Positions 8,775-17,129 of a stretch of DNA of 64,000 bases are shown here, in pieces. Position 1 is the first letter of the stretch. Each line of letters starts with the position of its first letter. The notes beneath the pieces are model-generated. The model did no database searches, was not told the DNA's origin, and saw only the letters and a list, made by a program, of their open reading frames with translations. The position numbers and the translations under genes were made by a program. Location: positions 1 through 64,000 of the forward strand of contig JABCZC010000018.1 of assembly GCA_013289875.1 (NCBI GenBank), read 5' to 3'. The stretch is from Acidobacteriota bacterium (lineage in GTDB: Bacteria > Acidobacteriota > Terriglobia > Terriglobales > Acidobacteriaceae).

Positions 8775-10418
8775 CTAGTGTTTTGGGATGAGCTGAATTG
8801 TGCCGACTTCGAGTACCTTTCCCACGGCGATCGGATGGAATTCCATGTCGGCTGGGATCTCGATGGCCAACCTCTTTTCCATCAGAATCAGCTTCGGAGA
8901 TGGAGCGACGAAAGCTCGCAACGGCTCAGGGTCGGCATAGCGGCGAGCCTGATGGAGAGTGTCGGGAGAACTCACCATGTATACCTGCTGCAGCGGTCGT
9001 CGTACCTTGAACAGTAACGACGGGAGCTGCGCGACTACATCTTCTTGCCAGAGAAGGATGGGTCCGGGGAGGCCCGCCACATCGGGCTTGGCAAGGGCCG
9101 TCTGTAGCAGTGTCTCGGCCTCGCGGTCGGCATGCAGGACGGCTCCGGTGGTGCTTCGGGTAGAGGTCAGACTTTGCCGGAGGGATTTTGTGGCTGCTGG
9201 GGCGATGCCAAGTGCGGCGACAGCGACAAGTCCTGCTGTCCAGACGAATCTGCGACTGCGATTTTCAAACTGGGCAGCCAGCCAGTCTCCGGTGAGCAGG
9301 GCAAGCGCGGGATATGCCGGGAAAATATATTTCGGACTTCGCGTGGCAATGACCGAAAAAAAGATCAGTACGACGGCAGCAAAGGCTAGCCACTCGCGCA
9401 GGTCAATGTGCATTTTGGGCCGCCGCGCCTGCCACCACAGGGCAAAAGGAAAAAGTAACAGCCACGGTGACGTATACGTCACGAGTACTTTCGCGTAATA
9501 CCACCAGGGTGTCGCGTGGCCTTCCATCTGGGTTGTGGCACGGGCGATCACATGCAGCCCCAGGTATTCGCTCAGAAATCCACGGCCAAATGAATGCAAC
9601 ATGTAGAGGTGCCAGGGCAGCACCAGTGCTGCGAAAAGACATATCCCCCCGAGAGACGGCCAGCCCAGCTGGCGCCAGCTCCAATGGTTCCATACGAGCA
9701 GCACTGCCAGGGTAAGCAAGAGAGTTACGCTGGCGGCGCCCTTGGTCATAGCCGCTATTGCGAAGCCCGTCCAGAACCAGTACCACCCGTTCAACTCGCC
9801 TGTCCTGACCTTGGCCAGGCCCCAAAGAGCAATGCAGCAGCCGAGCGTCAGCAGGGCGTCCAGTTCGCCCATGCGGGCGACGCGCAGAAATCCGAAAGTG
9901 GTTAACAGAATGATGGTGCCGATCCATGCGGCTTTCCAGTTGCGCACCCGCAGGGCTGCGGCATGCACGATGCCCACGATTCCCACACTTGCCAGGGCTG
10001 AGGCCGCTCGCGCACAGAACTCGCTGACGCCAAACAGGCGGAAAAAGATCGCTGTTAGCCAGAGGCCGAGTGGGGGCTTCTCAAACCAGGGCTGAAAATG
10101 CCAGTGCGGAACGAGCCAGCTTCGCCCCAGAAACTCCCGGGCGACTTCGGCATAGATGCCTTCGTCCCAGTCGGCGAGCATTTTGTGACCCAACAGGGGA
10201 AACAGCGCCAGAGCCGAGACCAGCATTGCAAGGCTGACTGAAAGCGACCGGCGACGACGCCACGCCCGGGCCTGGGGCGAATCTGGCAGAGGCACGGTTG
10301 TTGGTGAGGACTTTTCCCTGCTTGTCTCGAATGAGGAAGTCACGCTCGGCCCTGGAACGGCAAGGAAGAAGGTATCGATTACGCATCCTGTGTTGGATAC
10401 CGGACACTTCATAAGCAT
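8775..10418 (-). CDS. GT39/ArnT-like polytopic glycosyltransferase
   Basis: A 547-residue membrane glycosyltransferase of the dolichyl-phosphate-mannose-dependent (PMT_2/ArnT) superfamily. It transfers a sugar from a polyprenyl-phosphate donor to a lipid or protein acceptor on the outer face of the cytoplasmic membrane. The first periplasmic loop has the catalytic acidic motif DWDEGIYAEVAREF, and 'WHFQPWFEKPPLGLWL' follows as in ArnT-type enzymes. About 11-12 hydrophobic helices run from residue 58 to about 425, and a soluble C-terminal domain of about 130 residues follows. The N-terminal 55 residues are Ser/Pro-rich and charged, so the true start may lie further in. The acceptor is unknown; lipid A or surface glycans are typical. 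Confidence 0.85.
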   Translation of the reverse strand: MLMKCPVSNTGCVIDTFFLAVPGPSVTSSFETSREKSSPTTVPLPDSPQARAWRRRRSLSVSLAMLVSALALFPLLGHKMLADWDEGIYAEVAREFLGRSWLVPHWHFQPWFEKPPLGLWLTAIFFRLFGVSEFCARAASALASVGIVGIVHAAALRVRNWKAAWIGTIILLTTFGFLRVARMGELDALLTLGCCIALWGLAKVRTGELNGWYWFWTGFAIAAMTKGAASVTLLLTLAVLLVWNHWSWRQLGWPSLGGICLFAALVLPWHLYMLHSFGRGFLSEYLGLHVIARATTQMEGHATPWWYYAKVLVTYTSPWLLLFPFALWWQARRPKMHIDLREWLAFAAVVLIFFSVIATRSPKYIFPAYPALALLTGDWLAAQFENRSRRFVWTAGLVAVAALGIAPAATKSLRQSLTSTRSTTGAVLHADREAETLLQTALAKPDVAGLPGPILLWQEDVVAQLPSLLFKVRRPLQQVYMVSSPDTLHQARRYADPEPLRAFVAPSPKLILMEKRLAIEIPADMEFHPIAVGKVLEVGTIQLIPKH

Positions 10419-10537
10419 CGCACTTTATCTCGTCGCGCGAGTGCGTCTTTTTCCACCCATTATTCCGTCTCTTGTTTGAGAGGTTCGCGCGGGCACTCTT
10501 CCAGAGTTTCTCCCCGGTTGATCCTCCAACATGGAAA

Positions 10538-10568
10538 AGCCCCGGTGGTTCGTGGGTCCACCGGGGCT
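10538..10568 (-). terminator. Rho-independent terminator of the GvpL/F-like gene
   Basis: A perfect 11-bp stem (AGCCCCGGTGG / CCACCGGGGCT) with a 9-base loop. Read on the minus strand it is followed by TTTT, and it lies just downstream of the minus-strand gene ending at 10594. Confidence 0.8.
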
Positions 10569-10593
10569 CTCCTGTTTGCGCCTGTTCGAGAGG

Positions 10594-11355
10594 TTATGCC
10601 GACGCCGCATGTGCATGCGGATGGGCTGCGCGCGTCAATTGGTGTACGAAGTGGTAAGGCGGCCAGGGTCCGGAGAGCTGCATCTGGCAGTCCTTCATCA
10701 CTTGGCTCGCGCTCGAGTACTTGTTCTGATAGCGCTCCACGCCCTTGTGATCGATCAGGTGAGCGATATCGAGGAGCATTTTCCCGGCATCCGTGCGCTT
10801 GCAGGAAATCTCCTCGGCCAGGGGCGAGAACATCCGGTGCATCTGCACGGATACCGCTCGCGCCTTGGTCTGGCGCTCGCGCTGCAGTGTGGCACTCTCG
10901 CGGAGGTTGGTTAAATATTCCCGGCCAACCCTGCTGATTTCGGCCGGAATTACGCGCCGTATCTGGTCACGGCAGCAATCGTCGAGCGTCACCTTCAGGT
11001 GCATCTCGGCCTTGCCGCGCAACCGTTCGATATTGGTAATAAACTGCCGCTGATTGGACCGAATCGAGCGACGAAGGGCGTCGTCATCGGCAAACACAGT
11101 GCCAAAGCGGAAGGGAAGCACTGTCGAAGTCTTGAAGCAGTCCGCGATCACGCGCGCGTGATCCATGGCTGCCTTCTGAGTGAAATTGTCTACTGGGGAA
11201 TGTTCGCTGACGATGACGGCTAAATCACTGGCTGGGTAGAGGAAGACCTGGTTGCCCTGAATGCCCGAAACCGCTTCCATTGGAATTGGTTTACGGTGAC
11301 GAATTAGCTCAGGGAAGGCTTGTTTTTCTGTAATGCAGTAGGCATACCATGCCAT
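10594..11355 (-). CDS. GvpL/GvpF-family gas vesicle-like protein (orphan)
   Basis: A 253-residue protein that matches the GvpL/GvpF family across its length. It begins MAWYAYCITEK, has a GIQGNQVFLYPASDLAVIVSE-type N-terminal half (shown in part), then TVLPFRFGTVF, GKAEMHLKVTLDD, a GREYLTNLRES helix, and the diagnostic C-terminus SGPWPPYHFV. In gas-vesicle producers GvpF/L is an accessory factor thought to bind GvpA during nucleation. No gvpA, gvpN, gvpJ or other gvp gene is nearby, so the role here is unlikely to be buoyancy. The start is the ATG at 11355 with GGAGCG upstream; a longer frame to 11475 adds an unrelated Arg-rich stretch. The C-terminus ends in a His/Ala-rich tail that could bind metal. 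Confidence 0.85.
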   Translation of the reverse strand: MAWYAYCITEKQAFPELIRHRKPIPMEAVSGIQGNQVFLYPASDLAVIVSEHSPVDNFTQKAAMDHARVIADCFKTSTVLPFRFGTVFADDDALRRSIRSNQRQFITNIERLRGKAEMHLKVTLDDCCRDQIRRVIPAEISRVGREYLTNLRESATLQRERQTKARAVSVQMHRMFSPLAEEISCKRTDAGKMLLDIAHLIDHKGVERYQNKYSSASQVMKDCQMQLSGPWPPYHFVHQLTRAAHPHAHAASA

Positions 11356-11634
11356 AGAGAATCGCTCCACGCTTGCTTTACGAAGGATTGGGACATCTGC
11401 AATTTCGAGGATTGACTGCGTGTATTTTGATCTCCGCCGCGTTCGCTCACACAGCGAACTGCAACGATCCTGCAACGAACTGGAACGTATGCTATCCCCG
11501 TGAATTAAGAACTGGCAATACGCGCCGCCTTTTCCACAGTAAAGTTAGCAAGAGAATCGCAATTGGATTTGGTATTACTGCAATTTATATTCGTCAAGTC
11601 AACGAATCACGACATCATTGAAAATCAAGGCTGA
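11356..11634. other. Divergent intergenic region
   Basis: About 280 bases between the GvpL/F-like gene (minus) and the methyltransferase reading frame (plus), AT-richer than the flanks. It must carry two divergent promoters. I see no convincing gene, RNA or repeat. Confidence 0.4.
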
Positions 11635-11682
11635 AAGGCGACATTTCTGGAGCAGGCCATCCCATCCCGAACTGCGCTTCGC

Positions 11683-12489
11683 GTGGCGTTGCGCCGCGCT
11701 GCTCATCAGATTTACGACTCGCCGGTGGTCTTTGCAGACCCGATTGCCGTTCCGATCCTGGGGAAGAGTTACGCGGAGGAGCTACGGCGGACTCCACTGC
11801 GGGCCGATCGGCCTTTCTCGGTTGGGCTGCGGGCCTTTTTGGTTGCGCGGAGCCGCTATGCCGAAGACAATCTGCGCCGGGCTGTTGCGGGCGGCGTTCG
11901 GCAGTATGTTCTGCTCGGCGCGGGTCTCGACACCTTCGCGTACCGGAATCCGTATACGGAGCTGCGGGTGTTCGAGGTGGATCATCCGGCGACGCAAGGG
12001 TGGAAGCGCGAGCTGCTGCAGCGGGGGAGCATTGCTGTTCCGGGCAGCCTGAGCTTCGTGCCGGTGGACTTCGAGACGCAGTCGCTCTCGGCGCAGCTTG
12101 ATGCCGCTGGCTTTGATCACGGCGCGCCTGCGTTCTTTGCGTGGCTGGGAGTTGTTCCATACTTGACGCTGACCGCCTTCCGGTCCACGCTCGGCTTCAT
12201 CGCGGAGCAGCCAGTGAGCAGCGGGGTGACTCTGGATTATGGGCAACCGCGCGAGGCTCTGCCTTTCCTCGAACGGCTGGCACATGACTCACTGGCATCG
12301 AGAGTTCAGAACGCGGGCGAACCCTTCCGGCTTTTCTTTACGCCTGCGGAGATCGCAGCGGAGTTCGCAGGCTTTCGGAGCATCGAGGATCTGGGTTCGA
12401 CTGAGATCAATACGCGGTACTTCCGGGATAGGACCGATCAGCTTGCGATACGTGGGTCGGCGGGACGGCTTCTTTGCGCCTGGAGGTAG
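11683..12489 (+). CDS. Class I SAM-dependent methyltransferase, LCM/PPM family, 5' end damaged
   Basis: 268 residues from the GTG at 11683. The core fits the leucine carboxyl methyltransferase-like family: a RRAAHQ helix, FADPIAVPILG, VARSRYAEDNL, the SAM motif VLLGAGLDTFAYR, EVDHPATQ, FVPVDFET, and AWLGVVPYLT. The substrate is unknown, because this bacterial subgroup methylates varied small molecules. The reading frame is open upstream to 11635 and encodes the conserved SRTALRVAL segment before the GTG, but it contains no ATG, GTG or TTG there. Further N-terminal family-like residues appear in other frames, so the true 5' end looks disrupted. The ordinary GTG start therefore probably gives a truncated product. 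Confidence 0.7.
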   Translation: MALRRAAHQIYDSPVVFADPIAVPILGKSYAEELRRTPLRADRPFSVGLRAFLVARSRYAEDNLRRAVAGGVRQYVLLGAGLDTFAYRNPYTELRVFEVDHPATQGWKRELLQRGSIAVPGSLSFVPVDFETQSLSAQLDAAGFDHGAPAFFAWLGVVPYLTLTAFRSTLGFIAEQPVSSGVTLDYGQPREALPFLERLAHDSLASRVQNAGEPFRLFFTPAEIAAEFAGFRSIEDLGSTEINTRYFRDRTDQLAIRGSAGRLLCAWR

Positions 12490-12541
12490 GAAGTGCGGAG
12501 GACAGGGCGCTTCTTCCAGATCGACGACCAGGTGACGCGGC

Positions 12542-13900
12542 GTGCGGTTGATGCATCTGAAGCCTGTGGGAGAGAAGAGATTGCAAACGACAGCGATCGA
12601 CCGCCGCAACTTTGTGAAGCTCGCTTCAATGGCGGGAATTGTTGCGGCATCGGGCCGCGGGTTTGCGAAGACTCGAAATGAGGATGCCCTCATCGACGAG
12701 TTGTCGAAGCGGTGCTTCCGCTACTTCTGGGACGCGATCGACCCAGAAACCGGCATCTGCCGTGATCTGATTCACGGCAATCCAGTCGACAATGCGACGA
12801 AAGGGGACGAGGCGCGTGGCAGTACCGGCGTCACCGGCTTCTGCCTGACCGCGATGTGCATCGGTGCGGAGAGAAAGTGGATCCCGCGGCAGCAGGCGAA
12901 AGATCGCGTTCGCCGCGCCTTGCGCAGCTACACGAACGGCAAGGTGCTGGCGACGAATGGCTGGTTCTATCACTTCAACGACGTTCATACAGGCCAGCGG
13001 TGGAAGGAAGCCGAGATCTCGACCAGCGACTCCATCTGGCTCCTAGCAGGAGCACTTACCTGCCGTCGGTGCTTTCACGAAGACCACGAGATCGGAGACC
13101 TGGCTACGCTCCTGTACAGCCGGTACGACTTTCCATGGATGACAAATGGAAACGGCATGCTACTTTCGCATGGGTGGCGGCCGGAAGGATTTATCAAGTT
13201 CCGGTATGACAAATACTGCCAGCTCGCGGCGATGTATTTGCTGGGCATCGGCTCACCGACGCACCCGTTACCACCCGAAGCGTGGTATGCGTGGGGGCGT
13301 GATCCGAATTCTTACGACCAGTACAAGTACATCGGCAAATCGCTGCTCTGGACCTATCAATATCCCTTCGCGTGGTTCGATTTCCGGGGACGCCGCGAGG
13401 TTCGCGGAACAAAGGTAGACTGGTTTGAGAACTGCCAGATCGCGACCCGCGCTCATCGCGAGTGGTGCAGCACGGAGCTTTCGAAGCAGTTCCCGGACTA
13501 CTCAGCGGAGATCTGGGGAATTACAAGTTCTTCGAGTCCCACCGGCTACAGAGCCTGGGGAGGGCCGCCCCTGCAATCGAAAGTGGATGGGAGTGTCGTC
13601 CCCTGTGCTGCGGGCGGTTCCCTCATGCTGACGCCGGACATTTGTGTTCCCGCAATGCACGCGATGAAGGATAAATATGGCGACAGGATATGGGGCAAAT
13701 ACGGATTCGCCGATGCATTCAATCCCGCGACTGGATGGGTTTCTTCCGATACCCTCGGCCTGGACGTGGGTATGACGCTGCTCAGCGCGGAAAATCTCCG
13801 GCGAGGGAGTGTCTGGAATTGGTTTATGGCCAATCCGGAGCCTCAGAAGGCCATGCGTCTCGCCGGGATCGAGAAGGTCCACGGCAACCCTGATGAATAG
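12542..13900 (+). CDS. Tat-exported GH144/glycoamylase-like glycoside hydrolase
   Basis: 452 residues with a twin-arginine signal (DRRNFVKLASMAGIVAASG) followed by a catalytic region matching the glycoamylase-like domain of GH144. Known GH144 members are endo-beta-1,2-glucanases. Recognisable blocks are RCFRYFWDAIDPETG, STGVTGFCLTAM, WFYHFND, EISTSDSIWLLAGAL, LLSHGWRPEGF, 'FAWFDFRGRREV', ITSSSSPTGYRAWGGPP, DGSVVPCAAGGS and GKYGFADAFNP. The expected fold is an (alpha/alpha)6 barrel acting in the periplasm or outside the cell. Either the GTG at 12542 or the ATG at 12551 may initiate; neither has a clear ribosome-binding site. The protein lacks the large N-terminal domains seen in cyclic-glucan enzymes. 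It lies near other carbohydrate-active genes at 21-27 kb. Confidence 0.85.
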   Translation: MRLMHLKPVGEKRLQTTAIDRRNFVKLASMAGIVAASGRGFAKTRNEDALIDELSKRCFRYFWDAIDPETGICRDLIHGNPVDNATKGDEARGSTGVTGFCLTAMCIGAERKWIPRQQAKDRVRRALRSYTNGKVLATNGWFYHFNDVHTGQRWKEAEISTSDSIWLLAGALTCRRCFHEDHEIGDLATLLYSRYDFPWMTNGNGMLLSHGWRPEGFIKFRYDKYCQLAAMYLLGIGSPTHPLPPEAWYAWGRDPNSYDQYKYIGKSLLWTYQYPFAWFDFRGRREVRGTKVDWFENCQIATRAHREWCSTELSKQFPDYSAEIWGITSSSSPTGYRAWGGPPLQSKVDGSVVPCAAGGSLMLTPDICVPAMHAMKDKYGDRIWGKYGFADAFNPATGWVSSDTLGLDVGMTLLSAENLRRGSVWNWFMANPEPQKAMRLAGIEKVHGNPDE

Positions 13901-13945
13901 GCGGAATATTTTGCAGTTCCCGCGATCTAACCGCCATGGAGCTGG

Positions 13946-14740
13946 CTAGATCTGCGAATAAGTGGTGGGGCTGAGGAACAAATTCGAAATGTTGCTCACG
14001 ATCGATTCGAAACTGTAACGCGGCGAGGCGGACAGCGCTTTCCATGCCGGATCGTTGCGAAATACATCCCATTTGGCGTTCATCTCGGTCAGGTCCGAGA
14101 AGCTCAGCATGTAAGTCAGGTTGGGCATCCGGGGGCCAATCAGCGTGTCTCCGTAGAAAACCTGTCCGAAACCGGCCTTCTGAAAAATGTCGAACTCGCC
14201 GTGGTGGAACATCTCCACTTTGCGGACGTGATCCTGGCTGCTCGCGCTTTCGTAGGTGCGCAGTTGAAAGATTCGCTTGCCATGCTGTGCGGTTGCCGGC
14301 GGCACAATCAACTGGGGCCAGCCTTCGAAGGCAATGAGAAGTGAGCTCTCAATCCGCTGGAAAGCAGGTTCTTTGGCTGGTGCATTCCAGAAAGGCTCGG
14401 CCGCCTTCATAAATGCCTCATCGTGGGGCAGGCGCAGTTCGGCGGTGGCCAGTGTCTCAAGCGAGGTGCTCGGCAGGAGCAGGAAAAGGGTTGGGGTCTC
14501 CGGGCCTATGTCGAGGTTGAAGGCACCGACGGGCGATATTCCGAGGCGGTTGAGCGCGGGGATCAGCGCGTCGGACACATAGCTGTTGGTGAGCTGGATC
14601 TGAGGGCCGGACTGCAGGTGATATTTGCGTATTTCATAGTATTCACGAGGCTTTCCTGAAGGCGTTTGCGCTCTGGACTCCTTCGCGAGCGCGAGAGCGG
14701 ATGCGGCGAGGGACGAAGTCAGGAATTGACGTCTTTTCAC
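13946..14740 (-). CDS. Tat-exported NIPSNAP-family protein
   Basis: 264 residues starting with a twin-arginine signal (MKRRQFLTSSLAASALALA). The mature part contains two NIPSNAP-like ferredoxin-fold halves: YYEIRKYHLQSGPQ opens the first and RIFQLRTYESASSQDH the second. Conserved features such as FGQVFYGDTLIGPRMPNLTY and 'FSDLTEMNAKWDVFRNDPAWKAL' in two parts follow. Bacterial NIPSNAP proteins have no assigned reaction, but the dimeric alpha+beta barrel often binds small or aromatic ligands. It lies 46 bases downstream of the tail-anchored protein gene, probably as the last gene of the aroDE transcript. Start, length and signal peptide agree. Confidence 0.85.
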   Translation of the reverse strand: MKRRQFLTSSLAASALALAKESRAQTPSGKPREYYEIRKYHLQSGPQIQLTNSYVSDALIPALNRLGISPVGAFNLDIGPETPTLFLLLPSTSLETLATAELRLPHDEAFMKAAEPFWNAPAKEPAFQRIESSLLIAFEGWPQLIVPPATAQHGKRIFQLRTYESASSQDHVRKVEMFHHGEFDIFQKAGFGQVFYGDTLIGPRMPNLTYMLSFSDLTEMNAKWDVFRNDPAWKALSASPRYSFESIVSNISNLFLSPTTYSQI

Positions 14741-14786
14741 GGGTCCTCCATGCAGGTTCTCGGGATTGTCAAAAGGCGATTCGCCT

Positions 14787-15314
14787 CTAGTGTGCCACGT
14801 GTGCCAGCAGCACGCCGGTCATGACCAACAAGGCCACGAGCAGAACCCCGAATCCCACTGCCGCTGCTCGCACCAGTCTGGCGAGGGCCTGTACACCCCC
14901 GAGGAGCTCTGTCTGGGCTGCTGTCTGTTTTTCCGATGCAACCCGCAGTCGAGTAAGCTCTTCTTCGAGGCTTTTCAACTGGAGCGACTGATCCTGCACC
15001 GCGGTGTTTACGTTGCTCTGGATCGCCTGGATTCTGGCTACGGTCTGACGCAACTCGTTGGACAGCCCCGCGTTTTGCGGGGAGCCGAGTTCGATGCCGA
15101 GAAGAGGCAGAAGGCGCGCCAGGTGGGGCAGAAGAGGCTTGAGCTGGAGCAGGACTTTCCACATAGGGTTTTCTTTCGAGTTTCTGGCTTCTTCAGGGGT
15201 GAGAATCTCGGCCGGCCTGTTGTCGGAGGCAAGCTCGATGAGCCGGTCTACTTGAGAGAAGGCGGAGTTTGGTTGGGAAGCTTTACATGCGCTTGCGGGC
15301 TTTTCGTCATTCAT
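14787..15314 (-). CDS. Coiled-coil protein with C-terminal membrane anchor
   Basis: 175 residues from the ATG at 15314 (a TTG at 15326 could add four residues). The N-terminal third is polar. A short hydrophobic/basic segment around LQLKPLLPHLARLLPLLGI follows, then a long heptad-like coiled coil (RQTVARIQAIQSNVNTA through QSLQLKSLEEELTRLRVASE). A single strongly hydrophobic helix (VGFGVLLVALLVMTGVLLA) ends three residues before the C-terminus. This is the layout of a C-tail-anchored membrane protein facing the cytoplasm. I do not recognise a family. It begins 47 bases downstream of aroDE and probably shares its transcript. Confidence 0.7.
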   Translation of the reverse strand: MNDEKPASACKASQPNSAFSQVDRLIELASDNRPAEILTPEEARNSKENPMWKVLLQLKPLLPHLARLLPLLGIELGSPQNAGLSNELRQTVARIQAIQSNVNTAVQDQSLQLKSLEEELTRLRVASEKQTAAQTELLGGVQALARLVRAAAVGFGVLLVALLVMTGVLLAHVAH

Positions 15315-15361
15315 GGAGGCCTGCAACCAATATAGACAGAGTCATGAGATGCGGCGAGAGC

Positions 15362-16993
15362 CTACTTTGCGGAGCCTGATTTGGCAGGCTCCGTCTGTCG
15401 GGCTGCTTCGGCCTGCTGGCGCAGGGCATGAACTACCACGCGCAACATTTCTTCCTCAGGGGCGGGCTTGCCTGTCCAGATCTCGAACTGCCGGGCTCCC
15501 TGGTGAACGAACATCTCCACGCCTGTGACCACGGGAATGCCTTTCTCGCGCGCCATGCGAATGAGGGGCGTTTCGAGAGGGTTATAGACCAGATCGAAGA
15601 CCAGCCGCGCGTTGATCTCATTCGGCTCGAGGAGGCTTGCGGGCTTGACTCCCTGCATACCGGCAGGCGTGGCATTGATGATGACATCAAAACTGGTCTT
15701 AGCCAGTTGCTCGCGCTTGAGGGTCTTGGCCTTGGCCTGACGCGCGAGCTTCTGCGCCGTCTCGGCGGTGCGGTTCAGCACGAAGACTTCCGCGCCCTTA
15801 TCCTTTAGCCCGAAGACAGCAGCGCGCGCTGCGCCTCCCGCGCCCATGACGAGGATCTTCGCGCCTTTCAACTGCAGGCGCCGCTCGAGGGGGCGGATGA
15901 TCGCGGCAACGTCGGTGTTGAAGCCGTAAAGCTTGCCCTCCTGCGAGCGGACGACCGTGTTGCAGGCGCCGACCTTCTCGGAGAGGGGATCGGTCTTCTC
16001 CAGGTGCTCAAGAATCTCTTCTTTGAGCGGCATGGTGACGGCCAGCCCGCTGATGGGCACCTCGCGCACGAGTGTGAGCAGGTCGCTGAGCCGGTTGGTC
16101 TGCAGGGCCAGGAAGACAGCATTGACGGTTTCGCGGCGAAAGGCGGTGTTCATCATGAGCGGCGAGAGCGAATGTTTGACGGGATTCCCGGCCACTCCAT
16201 AGACCTTGGTGGCGGCGTCGAGCTGGTCGATGCGGTAGGTTTCGTTGAGGGTACGAACGGAAATCTGTCCGGGTCCTGTTTCTTCGCCTACGTGCGCGGC
16301 CGCAAAGGTAAACACGCTGCCGGCGCGCAGGCCAAGGATGCGGCTGATGATTCCCTGATCGCCCATGCAGATGCCGATGACGTTTGCCATATCGCGGGTG
16401 CGCTCGAGAAAGCGCATCATGGTCACGTTGTCCGCCAGCGTTTTGGCGGTCGAAACAATCTTGATGAACTCGGGCTCGTAGGGCCGGATGCGCTCAAAGA
16501 CGCCGTCGAGATCCTTGGTTGTTGAGAAGTCGTGGTAGCTGATGATGAGCGCCGCGCCGTGCGCGTGCAGCTTGTCCAGTTGGCCGCTCTTGAGGGCTTC
16601 GGCCGTCTGCAGTTCAACGTCGACGAGGTGGAATCCGGAGGACGCCGCTTTCGCCAGCACTTCCATTTCGGCCGCGATGGCACCTTTGAACTTACCTCCA
16701 GTCGCCACACGCCGGCAGGTGGCAACGGCCGTGACTTCGCTGCGTTCGCTCAGAAACTGCTTGATTTTGGGCAGGGCAGTCAGCGGCGTGGGCAGGTAAT
16801 CCAGGCGAAATTCGAGAAAAGTGTTCTCGCGCACCGCCTCCAGAGCCTTCTCCACCATTTCAGCGGGAGTCGACCCGATGATGGCAACGCAGACTTTTCC
16901 TATCCGCGAGCGAATGAAATGGGGGGAAAGCGCCGTCACCACGCGCTCCTTGCTGGCGGGCGCTTCGTGTACATCTTTGCGAGTGGCTTTCAT
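15362..16993 (-). CDS. aroDE: Bifunctional 3-dehydroquinate dehydratase / shikimate dehydrogenase
   Basis: A 543-residue fusion catalysing two consecutive shikimate-pathway steps. The N-terminal type I dehydroquinase domain (about 30-260) has FLEFRLDYL, ATCRRVATGGKF, ISYHDF with the catalytic His and FIKIVSTAKT with the Schiff-base Lys. The C-terminal shikimate dehydrogenase domain (about 275-520) has VYGVAGNPVKHSLSP, GLAVTMPLKE with the catalytic Lys, ACNTVVR, GFNTDVAAI, the nucleotide loop VMGAGGAARAA and NATPAGM. The order matches the plant bifunctional enzyme and is also found in acidobacteria and chlamydiae. Downstream genes on the same strand begin after 47 bases. It is divergent from the M3 peptidase gene. 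The start has no strong ribosome-binding site, but the N-terminus is plausible. Confidence 0.95.
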   Translation of the reverse strand: MKATRKDVHEAPASKERVVTALSPHFIRSRIGKVCVAIIGSTPAEMVEKALEAVRENTFLEFRLDYLPTPLTALPKIKQFLSERSEVTAVATCRRVATGGKFKGAIAAEMEVLAKAASSGFHLVDVELQTAEALKSGQLDKLHAHGAALIISYHDFSTTKDLDGVFERIRPYEPEFIKIVSTAKTLADNVTMMRFLERTRDMANVIGICMGDQGIISRILGLRAGSVFTFAAAHVGEETGPGQISVRTLNETYRIDQLDAATKVYGVAGNPVKHSLSPLMMNTAFRRETVNAVFLALQTNRLSDLLTLVREVPISGLAVTMPLKEEILEHLEKTDPLSEKVGACNTVVRSQEGKLYGFNTDVAAIIRPLERRLQLKGAKILVMGAGGAARAAVFGLKDKGAEVFVLNRTAETAQKLARQAKAKTLKREQLAKTSFDVIINATPAGMQGVKPASLLEPNEINARLVFDLVYNPLETPLIRMAREKGIPVVTGVEMFVHQGARQFEIWTGKPAPEEEMLRVVVHALRQQAEAARQTEPAKSGSAK

Positions 16994-17129
16994 GGCGGCA
17001 ATTGCGGCATCTTACCGGGTGCGTCGATAGGATGCAACATCTCTTCCGTGAATCCTTTTAACCCCCTTCATTTCGGGCCTGCGGAGCGGTTCCTGCGTTA
17101 CCCTTCTATGTGGATAAGAGGTGGCACGT

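Noticed and set aside
10594-11355. Gas vesicle cluster
   Set aside because: Only a single GvpL/F-like gene is present. No gvpA or other structural gene is seen within the window.
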